Of a stretch of DNA of 64,000 nt, positions 32,855-44,000 are shown in pieces. The stretch is from NCBI RefSeq assembly GCF_947242115.1, contig NC_074715.1, positions 49,047,586 to 49,111,585 of the forward strand, given 5' to 3'. This DNA comes from Biomphalaria glabrata (lineage: Eukaryota > Mollusca > Gastropoda > Planorbidae). Below the pieces are notes generated by a model. That model worked only from the letters and a program-made list of their open reading frames with translations, searched no databases and was not told the origin of the DNA. Made by a program: the position numbers and the translations under genes. Each line of letters opens with the position of its first letter. The first letter of the stretch is position 1.

Positions 32855-33343
32855 ATGCGCAGCTTAATTCTTGCCGTAGTCATAAATATTGCCTTTGGGT
32901 CAGTGATGTCCTTCACAAGACACCCGAGAGCTGCTGAAACTGAGGATGACCTTGCCAGGCGCGCTCTCCTTGGCGGTCTGCTCGGGAACGTCCTCGGCGG
33001 CTCTGTAAGTGATGTGGTCAACCAAGCGGAAGCACTTCCTCAAAATCTGCAGCAAAATCCTTTGGGAACAGTGACAAATGCTGTGGGTAGTCTTCCCCTG
33101 GTAGGCGGCCTAGCAAGCAATCTTCTGAACACTGCCACAGGTGTGGCTGGAGGTCTTCCACTTGTTGGGGGACTGACCAAGAGTTTGTTGAACAACCCGT
33201 TGGGCACAGTAAGGGGAGTAGCCGGCGGACTTCCAGTCATTGGTGGCGTCGCTAGTAATTTACTGGGTACTGCTCAAGGCCTAACTGACCAGAGAGGTCC
33301 AGTTCTAGGACTTTTGAATGGCCTGCTGGGCAATGTACTATAA
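32855..33343 (+). CDS. Secreted Gly/Leu-rich repeat protein, 162 residues, unknown function
   Basis: The reading frame starts at an ATG placed directly after a polypyrimidine-TTTTCAG acceptor, so a 5' non-coding exon probably lies upstream. The first 19 residues (MRSLILAVVINIAFGSVMS) are a clear signal peptide. A short acidic segment with a possible dibasic site (DDLARR, near residue 36) follows. The rest is built of imperfect repeats of about 26-33 residues containing NPLGTV, GGLPLVGGL, ASNLLNT and NGLLGNVL. It has no cysteine after the signal. AATAAA at 33419-33424 lies 76 bp past the stop. I do not recognise the family. An extracellular structural, mucus or membrane-active peptide precursor fits the composition but is inference. 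Confidence 0.85.
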   Translation: MRSLILAVVINIAFGSVMSFTRHPRAAETEDDLARRALLGGLLGNVLGGSVSDVVNQAEALPQNLQQNPLGTVTNAVGSLPLVGGLASNLLNTATGVAGGLPLVGGLTKSLLNNPLGTVRGVAGGLPVIGGVASNLLGTAQGLTDQRGPVLGLLNGLLGNVL

Positions 33344-33418
33344 CCTTATCACCTCAGAAACGTAGTATTGTTATTACCAGATGATGTGTATTGAATATAA
33401 ACGATACCTTGTGAAAGC

Positions 33419-33424
33419 AAATAA
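33419..33424 (+). promoter_or_regulatory. Polyadenylation signal of the secreted-protein gene
   Basis: AATAAA lies 76 bp after the stop codon, before a LINE-B insertion at 33465. Confidence 0.7.
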
Positions 33425-33464
33425 AGTATATACACTAAACTCATTGTTTTTTCTTTCACTTATA

Positions 33465-34110
33465 TAATCTCATCTTATAAAATACAGACGATACTTTAAA
33501 AAAAAAAAAGATGATTACGTCCAACGCGTTATGCATCTAGTCATTCATCTTAACCAATGACTTAAAATCTGCCAAGTCACTGGTTTTCCTGGTTGCCTCA
33601 GGCAACCAATTCCATCTCTAATAGCATTAGGGAAGAAGGAGTATTTGTACAAATTTGTCCTAGCATATGGAACGAGAAATGTGCCTTTATTTTTGTGTCT
33701 TTCTGAGTATTTTATTGAATTTTGTTTTTGCATTTGAAGATTATGGTTCGGTGTTTTATGTATAATCGCAACTTTTCTTTTGAGTCTTTTATCCTGAAAG
33801 TTTTTTAACTTCATTAATTTTACTAAATGTGTTACTCTAGTCAAATGTGAATATTCGTTTGTTATGAATATCAGTGCTCTATTTTGTGTCTGTTCCAGTT
33901 TCTTAATGTTTTCTTGAGTTGAGGGGTCCCAAACAGAGGATGCATATTCTATAATTGGCCTAACCAAAGTTAAATAACATTTTAGTTTTATGTCCCTTTT
34001 TGATTTATAGACATTTCTTTAAAAAAAAAACTAATACTTTGTTTGATTTTTTAGTAGTTTCGTAAATATGTGGATTCCATGACAGTTTGTCATTTATTAT
34101 AACGTCTGGA
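33465..34110 (-). mobile_element. LINE-B 3' end, longest copy in the window
   Basis: The minus-strand frame (33967 down to 33545) reads MVRPIIEYASSVWDPSTQEN, KKLEQTQNRALIFITNEYSH and GTFLVPYARTNLYKYSFFPN. This is the C-terminal domain of a CR1/L2-like reverse transcriptase (R-P-x-x-E-Y-A-x-x-V-W-D-P motif). A frameshift near IRDGIGCLRQ scrambles the last 30 residues relative to 21665-21985. It sits 40 bp beyond the secreted gene's polyadenylation signal. Confidence 0.9.
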
Positions 34111-35840
34111 TATTTCGCTCTGTTAACTCATTCAACACTGAAAAATATAAAGAAAGCAGTTCATTCGAATACAGTTAATTACAAAATGCGTTGTCACTCA
34201 ATCACTGTATTTTCTATTAGTAAAGCTATGAATATAAAAAGTCACAGAAAATTGTCTCTAAATTTCAAAATACATAGGCGTCACATAGGGGTAAAGCAAG
34301 AAATGCTGACCACGCCAATGACAATCTTCAGGGATGAAACGAGTCTGAAAAAATGTCACAATAAAAATGCGCACACTTTACAGTAGGGCACCAATCAATA
34401 AATGTAGGTAATCGATATAGCAAGATTAATCCAAAGTAAAGTTTATCTGAGAAAGGGTGATATCATCAGCTAATGACACTGAGTAATCTTAATCCATATC
34501 TCAACTTAATCCCAAGCACCTTTCTTAGTTCCATCATAGTAATTAATTTAGACAATATCATGTCTACTAAACTTGTGTGCTATCACGATTTTATTTATTT
34601 ATTTATTATACGTTTCGTTTTTAGTTCGTTAAAGCTTTCATATTAAAAAAGAAAATAAACGAAAGCCACACTAGGAAGTCCATCTAAATAGGATTTCATG
34701 AGTTGGTTAGTAAAAAAAAAAAAAGAAAAGAAGTGTCTTCACAAGGCAGGGAAAAAGAGGAATGTAATGCAAGAGTTCTGAAAAATTATAAACACAGCAA
34801 AGTTAAACTAAATATTGTAGAACACAAACACACACACACACACTTTCACGAAACACGCAAGTATACAAATATGTTATTGCAATTCAAAAGACATAAAAAT
34901 TGTATACATAAAAATTAATTAAATACAAGAATGATAGTCCAGTCTGAATTTCCTTCATTCAATTCATTCGAATTGGAATTCTGAAGCTTTTCTAAGCCAG
35001 GCTATTTAAATTAATGGGAAGTTTTCTTCATGCTGTTTGGCTTTTAACAATTAAAAATGATCTTGTTATTGGCCCAACTACTTTTTTGCCTTTATTAAAG
35101 AAAAACAGTCCATTTTTATGCACAAATTTTGTACTATATTATCTCTATACTTAGATTGTTACTAGTAATCAAGCAATTGCCACAAGCTGAACAGCAAAAT
35201 AGACATGATAATTAAAAATCCAACAAATGTGACAAAGTCAGCCTGCTCTTCGTGCTGTGGAGTGTGTGTGTGTGTTTCCAAGGTAACGGTGGGGGGAATT
35301 TATCTATAGGTTATGGGGCCGTGCAGAAGGATGAAACCACAATAGGAGAAAGGGGGAAGAAAACTCAGAGAAGTAAGACACCAACGACGTGTATTTGTTG
35401 TTCGATTTTGTTTAAATAGCATTGCAATTCATTCTTATTAGAACAATATCTCACCTGGATCTAGGTATAATATTGATAAATAAAAGTTATATTTAGTTAT
35501 ATTTAGTTATTGCTAAAAAAAAAGGTTTGTTCAATCTACTTAAAGTTCTACAAGATGAAAAATAGACCTATAAATACGCCTACATGGGTTTAGTTATATT
35601 AGCTGTGTAGAGCTACAATGGAATATACAATAATTAATAATCACACTCCGTAAAGACAAGTTTCTTTTCAGTATCTGTCCCTGAAATGACGTACGGTCAC
35701 ATAGACTGCATGACATATATTGTCCTTTATCGGGGAGCCTATAGCTCAATTACTATTTTGTCATTAATGAACGTTCGAGTGGTTTACTGGGAGACACTAA
35801 CAGTTTTATCAATACCATCCAGCACGTGCATTCACCGTGG
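34111..35840. other. Gene-free stretch upstream of the cathepsin gene
   Basis: It contains small (AC)n and (GT)n runs near 34828 and 35260, and short A runs, but no supported gene or classified repeat. Confidence 0.4.
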
Positions 35841-35847
35841 TGAGTCG

Positions 35848-35855
35848 TGACGTCA
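35848..35855. promoter_or_regulatory. Perfect CRE-like palindrome next to cathepsin exon 1
   Basis: TGACGTCA, the full palindromic binding site of CREB/ATF-type bZIP factors, lies 17 bp before the proposed start codon at 35873. Chance occurrence in 64 kb is about one, and a second copy is at 53340, so the role is only suggested. Confidence 0.3.
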
Positions 35856-35872
35856 GTGAAGGGAAACATACA

Positions 35873-35943
35873 ATGAGACTCGACAGTATGCTCGTATTTA
35901 TGAGCGTGGTGGTTAGTCATATAATATTCTCTCAATCTATGAT
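35873..35943 (+). CDS. Proposed cathepsin exon 1 (signal peptide)
   Basis: It encodes MRLDSMLVFMSVVVSHIIFS, then QSM and two bases of the next codon, ending at a strong donor (GTAAGTATT). Exon 2 (39359) needs exactly two bases from an upstream exon, and the join gives Ile before EYPEEDNQHAKDLF. A hydrophobic n-terminal segment, the right phase and a consensus donor together support it. No other candidate between 34.1 and 39.3 kb fits as well by eye. Confidence 0.68.
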
Positions 35944-38006
35944 GTAAGTATTCAAGTAGTTTTATATTTAAATGCCTTGTTACATTAACATGAAGAAATA
36001 GTCCTTGTCTTCTTGTAGAACTTTGTTGCAAAGCTTATTATCAACTCTGTCTGTCTGTCTGTCTGTCTGATAAAATGTTTGTACACGTTATTTCTTCCAA
36101 ATTCGGATGAAGCATGTCGCGTTTCGCACAATTATTTCTTTTATCTGACAACACAAGAATCAATAGCAAAAATTAATCAATTAGTTAATTAACTATTGGT
36201 GATTAATTATTTTGTTTGGTATCTTGAACAAGGAAAAGAAATTGTACTTGACTGGAGTGGTAGAATAAGCTGAATTAGTTCCCTTGATAGGTCGTATTTC
36301 TCCCACTACCCACTCTCGGATGAAATTCAAACTTTGTTTTATATAGAAAAGGGAAATAAATCTAGCAGTATTAATATATTTTGCAGTACTTGTGTGGTTA
36401 TTTTCCTTTTATAAGCTTTTTTTCTTAAGTAATTTTTTTTTTTTGCTTTGTTCACTTTGTACTCTCTTAAACATTTATAAAAGGGCTCCGACATTTGAAC
36501 ATTTTGTATGCGATTGTTTCTGCTCGTCTCTTGAGTCTCTTGAGACATGTCATAAAAGTAAGTAAAGGTCCCCATTTCAGACCTTGCGATCTAAGGAGGC
36601 AGATGATGTAAAGGTCATCTGTTTCTGTAGCCCACGGTTTAGCGATGGTGTCATGTGGCCAGCACAACGACCAACCTCCTTAACTTTACCCCAACTAATG
36701 TCAAGGACCCATTACAGCTGGGTAGGCTCAGAGGCTCCCTAAGGACCACAAAATTAAAAATCCCAGTCTCCTCCTGGATTCGAACCCGGGTCCCCTCGGT
36801 TCGGTAACTAAGAGCTTTACTACTCAACCATCCACGCCTCATACATTTCTTACAGCAGGCTCTTTAATTCCCCTTCCCATTAGTACAAAATAAAACTGCT
36901 GAGGTTAAGTTCAAATGGGCTCTTCGACTATTGGATATGCGGCCCGAGACATGCAAGGTGAACATTTTTATTAGCCCTGTGCACTTTAAGCATACCATCT
37001 ACACAAAGTTAAAGCAACATAAAACAATGCGAATGTCTGATACACAATGTTATGGACCTTTTTCTTAGTTACTTTAACTTAGTAGTGCATTTTTCCCCTA
37101 AAGGACTTTTGGCCTTTGGCATAAATGGAGGGAGGTAATCCGATGATTAGAAATGTTTAGGTAAGAAAGCAATTACGTACCTTGCTGAAAATAAATTACT
37201 ATGTTTAAATGTAGATACAAAATATATCAAAACTAACCATTCCCCACAATGTAATAGGGCACAATTAAGATTTCATACACAGAACTGGCTTGTTCAACTT
37301 CCTGACAGCTTTGTAATATACTATTATTGTGGCTGAGTGGTTAAGCGCTTGGGTTCCTGGGATCCTGAAATCTCAGTGAAGACTGTGATTTTGAATTTTG
37401 GGATTTTTAAGGCTCCCCTGAATCCACCTAACTCTAATGGGTACCTGACTTTAGTTGGGAAAATAAAGGCGTTTGGTCGTTGTACTGGCCACATGACACC
37501 CTGTTCGTTAACCGTTGGCCACAGAAAAAGATGGCCTTAACATCATCTGCCCTACAGACTGCCTGGTCTGAAATGGAAACTTTACTTTTATTTCTGTACT
37601 TAATGTCATGTATGTATTATCACTGTTTCAGCTTTCATTGTTTCAATATATATATATAATGAACAATGTACTTTTTATAAGTCGAATTATTCACCAGGTG
37701 CGGAACGCAGGATAATAAATCCTGCGTCATTAAAAAAATTTTTTTTAAAAATGGTATCGATTGACATTCTGCAACTTGTCAGCCAAGTTTGATTGATATT
37801 TATATTTATTTATATATATATTTATATATATTCAATTATGTGATACACTTTTATAACATCGGATAATGTCAACAATTACAAAAATAAAACAAACATCTGA
37901 GTTTAGTATTGGGAGATTGTCGCGCTGTTGTTCAATACATTTCTTTCTGAATCTGGACGATAAAGTTTATTGTAACTAAACTTTCCAATCAATTGTATCT
38001 GTTTTG

Positions 38007-38050
<44 letters not shown>

Positions 38051-41000
38051 ACGATCTTCTCCGTCAGGCCTTCTGCAAACACTACTTAACAGCACAACAG
38101 CACATCTAAGACAAGAACTTGACAACAAGAGTTTCAAGTAACAAAGTGGCGGTTTAATTACAAATACATGGACAGCCAATTCAACACTATTGGCTACATC
38201 AAATTCAAATGCTTTCTTGTACTTCTGCCTAACTAAACATTACTATTCTCTCTAGCTCGTACAGCTACATTTTCGAGGACTCGCAAGGTACCACAAGTCC
38301 TTACTGCTTGCTGTTCTGGACTCAACTGTCCTTGTAAACACACTGTCTCTCGACCGTGAAGGCTCTCGATCACATGACCACAACACAGGTCATACTTGCG
38401 GTTATTAGCAGTACTGTCCCTTGTCTATCGACAGCCGTTGACCCGTTGACCTGTGTGATTGGCCTGAGTCGTGTGTATCAGTAGGCCGCACACACATTAA
38501 CCCTTTCAGTCCTCCAGTGGAGTTACAACAATATACTCGCTTGGATATACTTTAATAAAGGCAATCTTCTTTAGCAAGCTCAAAGGAGGACTGCGTAACA
38601 GAAGTGGTGCCTCCCCCCTTTCACTTAAACGCTATAAAGATTAACTCAGCCGCCATTTGGCCCTCACTGGCATAGAGGAAAGTAGCTGGCAGCAGACGGT
38701 GTCTGAAAGAGACAGTTGGGGAGCTGTCACAAAGGCTGCGTGACACACATGTAAGACCCAAAAGAAAAGCCTTTTCTTGTAGACAGGCGCAGAAGACGAA
38801 AAGAAAAGTTAAATAGACCGCCGGCGGACAACAGCTTTGTCTGCAGGAGATACGGGGAAATTAACAGGTCGCAACAGGATCTGCGTAGTCATGTGGAATA
38901 CTGCACTTATCCTTAATCTTCGGAATTGAAGATATTACCATTGCAGTTCTAATATTCAAAAGTATCTGTCTTTAATTTTATTATGTATTTCATCAAGTTA
39001 TTTTTTATCGCACACAAAAAATACTTAATATTTGATAATAAATATAGCGTTATTAACTCACGCCCATTTAATTGATACCATCGTTGATTTGACCTCAATA
39101 AATTTAATTAATGTTTCATTTTATAATCGTCACGTTTTATATATACAAAAAAAATAACATGCATTTGAATTCAATTCTAAACCAATTAAAACATTTTTGA
39201 TCACAAACGAAAACGTTATTGAAGCTTAATAATAGCAAGGTAGTCAAATAGAAATGAAGAAAAAATGAATAATTCCATCAGAACGTGAAAAAAAACATTA
39301 CGGAGAGAAAGAGTTAAAAAAAAAGACATATCTAACTAAAATATTGTTTTGTATACAGAGAGTACCCTGAAGAAGACAACCAACACGCTAAAGACTTGTT
39401 CTCTAATTGGAGAAAACGTCACTCTAAAACATACAAAAATGGATCAGTTGAGCATATCAAGTAAGTTGTATGTTAATGTAATGTTCAATGATATAGTGTC
39501 TACTTTAAGTTTACATTTCATTAACATTTTATAGACATTTTTATCTGATTATTTTTGAACACGCTCAGTGTAGATATACTGTCAGTGAAGTGTTACGATC
39601 TGTACTACGTGCTTTAACTCTTTCTCTCCATAATTATTTTTCCACGTTTCGAAGGAATTCTCCATTTTGCTTATTACTATTTCACTCCCCTGTAATGATT
39701 AAGCTTCAATAACTTTGTTGTTTGTAATCAGAAAATGATTTATTTGGTATAGAATTAAAGGGGAATGCATGCTCTTTTTATATAACACAAAGTCAAGTTT
39801 ATAAAATTAAACATTAATTTAATTCAATGAGGTCAAAATCAACGATGGTATCGACGATTAGGAGAGAAAGAGTAAAAGGTTAGAAAAAACGCCAGTACCA
39901 TAACGAAGGGTGTATGTTCAAGGCTTGTTATCAACTCTGTCTGGTACAAATTCTGAACAAGTTATTTCTCCCACTTCCCATTCTCGGATCAAGTTAGTTA
40001 ATGAAATAGTGGTAATTAATTTAATTTACCAGCTCTATTGGTTAGCACATACTTTGGGGAGGCAAAGATGTTTGGTCGGTTTTAGAAACAGATGAACATT
40101 GCATCTTCTGCCCCTATAGATCGCACGCGTTGAGAGGGGTGTACCTTTACATTTTACTTTTAATGATCAAAGTTGTCGATTTTTTTTTACAATACATGAC
40201 TGTTGCCATGATCAATATTTCTCTGGACTCAGATTTTTACCTTTTCTAGTTAGTGCTTGCCCACAGCCTGAAAACTTAATTTGCATAGGGGTAGAATCCT
40301 CATTCACACGCTAGAGTCAATCTAGACTGCGTTGAACTCTAGCAGCGGCAGGGTTATTCTTAAATTATGAAATAGTATGGATAATACAATGCTAGATTCT
40401 CATATCCTGCTAGGAATACTGTTGTAGTCAGTAAATGATTAAGTAACGGAATATTAGAGTTTTAAGATAAGATAAGATAAGATAATTTTATTGATCCAAT
40501 CAAATGGAAATTCATTCTGACTACAATCGACAACCTTAGCGTAACTACTGCACAATAACAATATAGATGAAATATTCGAAAAACATTCACTCACGAAACA
40601 TATACACATTCACAACCAGCGCTTTATGAGTTTGACTTCTATGTACTTCTCGATGACGACAGCTGATCTTGTAACACTCTGGTCGATAGTGGGATAAAGG
40701 AGTTTTTAAATCTTTCTGTTTTATTTCTAATAGAAAGGAGACGACCACTTCGTTCAGATCTTATGTAACAGTGGTTTAATGGGTGCAGTTTATCTTTAAG
40801 AATCGTGAGTGTTTTGGAAATGCATCTTTCTTGAAAAAGCTCTTCAAGAGATGGTAGCTGTATTTGAGTGATATACGATGCTTTTTTAATTAGTCTACTA
40901 AGTCTATGTCTTTTAGGAATGTGTCTATACATTTTAAAATACTAAAGATACTTTTAAAATGAGTATCACTCGCAAATATTATTAAAGAAGTATTTTTTAT

Positions 41001-44000
41001 CATATTATATTTGTGAGTGATTAGGTATCAAACATTTCTGGAGAACTTGAAGATCGCCAATCAACTCAACAGACTTGCTTCTAAATACGACTCAGAAATG
41101 CCGCCAACTTTCGGATTATCTCCCTATGTGGATCTCACCCCAAAAGAATTCAAACAGCGCTTCTTAAACAGATTCATCCAATCAAATATCAGCAGTAGGC
41201 GGGTAACGTTTGACTTTATAGCATCTTTTTTAAGTGGGGGGGGGGGGGTGAATTAAAAATCTTTTTTTTTTTTGACGTCTGCATTCGAATATTCGAATAG
41301 GTCTGTTGTTTGTTGTTGTATATTAAGATAAATGATCAGAACATTGTTTATATTGAACAGAGCGGACCAAAGTTATTTGTAATAACAATATATAATTAAT
41401 TTGAAATGAGCGTCATATTGATCTACATGAAATGAAAAGATTAATACTTAGTTAAGTAACCTAAATATAAGCGCAATGAGAAAGGGAAGGGGGTACCTCA
41501 TGCTCCGGTCGCCAACGCAGAGAGCGCCCTTGAAAACGCTGCAAACGTATCTAACAGCGGCTATAGAAGACCATCCTCGCTTGCGGTTTCAATAGCCAGA
41601 TGAGTGTGTTCCGCAAAATTCAGGATGTCCAGCCCAAGGTGTGGGTGCCTTTGCATTGAAGTGGTCGGAGTGCGCAGGTACGAAAAGGTGCGCTCAATAA
41701 GCGTCGTGGAATTTCGAAAATATGTTTCCTGAGACAACGGCATTGCATTAAGCCGCCTCGCTGACGACGGGCTTTCGGGCGCTGAGAATGACGGTACGTG
41801 ACAAAATCTCTATATACCTTTCAGGTATGCGCGGCAAGGTCTCAGATCCATAAAGAATGGTTAAGATTCCGCCAAACATGGGTACTACACAGAAAGCAAC
41901 TTAGACTTCTTGAACGCTTTCACCAAAGATGCTTGCGCTCCATCACGGACATACGGTGACAAGACCGCACTACAAACAGCGATTTACTTAGGAACGTCGG
42001 TATGGACAGTATAGATGGACTTTTAAGGTCCGACAATTACACTGGGCAGGGCTATTCTCCAGAATGGGAGACGAACGTATGTCAAAAGATATCTTTTTTG
42101 GTGAGCTGAAAGGTGGTCGACTTAACAGAGGTGCACAATGGAAACGCTTCAAAGACCAGCTTAGGCGCCAACTTGCCCTAGCTGACATAGAAGAGAGCAC
42201 CTGGTGGCAAGCGGCTTCAGAACGAGAAAGCTGCGCTGGAGGTCACTCACAAAGGCCGCGGGATGCACATTTTCGACCAAAAGAAAACCCGCTGCCGAGG
42301 ACAGACGTAGACGGCGAAAAGATCATTTAAATCGACCAATGGTTATGCTATAATGCCATATATTCGTGTCTTAAATGCCTTTATGTTATTTGTGCTATGT
42401 AAAATAACATGAGAGATTTGATGAAATTATAAAGGTCATTACATTTTTATACACTTTGAAATTGAAAATGATTTTTGTTTTACTTGGCCTTTTTTTTTCT
42501 CTCTATTCACAGACTTCTAATCGGACTAAGTCTAGAAAACAGGTGATTTTGTTTTTCCCCTATAAACCAGCGGTTCTCAATCTTTTATGCTCGGCGACCC
42601 CTTTTTACAATCCCCCACTCTACCGCGACCCCCCCCCCCCCCCCCCGCATACACACACAGCAACAGAAGAGTAGACAAAAACAATCCTTATTTGTTCAAT
42701 GGTCTTTGGCGACCCCTGGCAAATCGTCTATCGACCCCCAAGTGGGTCGCGACCCACAGGTTGAGAACCCCTGCTATAAACAAAAGGATAAACACGTTCA
42801 AACAATTAGATTTTGTTTATTTAAAAAAAAACATTTTACGTTCTTATCTCCCTTTAGCTAGTTTGTAAGAAATGTTTAATGTCTTTTTCAAAATTTTTAA
42901 TTATTTGCACACAAAAAAAAAGCCTATTCAATAGTTACTATTGCTCAAAGGGAGATACCTTTGTAATTTGCGTACTAACCACTCACGGCATAATATAATT
43001 GTCTTAATTATTGTAACTTTTGTGTTAACGTTACAGCGTGACACAAATAGTGGATCTGTTACTGGCTGCTTTGATTGGTCAGAGGTCTATGGCGTTGTTA
43101 CGTCGGTGAAGGACCAAGGCTCTACTGGTGCATGCTGGGCAATCGCAGGATGTGGAAACATTGAGGTGGTACAATAAATGTATCGTAGTCACTCCCATCT
43201 CTTCATCAACATGTAGTCATTCCAAACTCTTCATCAAAATGTAGCCATTCCAAACTCTTCATCAACATGTAGCCATTCCAAACTCTTCATCAACATGTAG
43301 TCATTCCAAACTCTTCATCAACATGTAGCCATTCCAAACTCTTCATCAACATGTAGTCATTCCAAACTCTTCATCAAAATGTAGTCATTCCAAACTTTTC
43401 ATCAACATGTAGTCATTCCAAACTCTTCATCAACATGTAGTCATTCCAAACTCTTCATCAACATGTAGTCATTCCAAACTCCTCATCAACATGTAGTCAT
43501 TCCAAACTCTTCATCAACATGTAGTATCCTCATTAATCTTCGGACTCGAATACAGCCTTATCATTTTATTATTATTAACATGCAGTCATTGCCAACTCTT
43601 CATCACCTATTATTCATTCTGTGAACTACACCTGACTGTTAGTGGTGTTGATTTTGGAGACATTTATTATGACATATTATTCTCTCCCAATCAGGAAATC
43701 TCTACACTTAAAATCTACAGAAAAGAAAAACAAACTTTAGACTTTAATTTAATATGTTAAAGTCAGACACAGTTGCAAAATCAGCCAAGTTCAAGGACAA
43801 AGAATAAGACAATACATAAATTATGGCTTTTATATAGCGCTACTTTCATGCTTATAGCATGCTCAGAGCGCCTTGGTCCAATCTCATTTGTGGACCAGTG
43901 GGGGGAGGGGGTATCTAGGAGAAGGTTTTTCCGTGCTGCCTTTAGGCGCTCAGTAAACACAACTATGCCCGAGTCGGGTGTCGAACCTCGAGCCCCCTTC

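Noticed and set aside
41461-41815. Minus-strand frame with MPLSQETYFRNSTTLIERTF.
   Set aside because: I recognise no family; it abuts a LINE-A copy and is probably part of an unidentified repeat, but I cannot show that.
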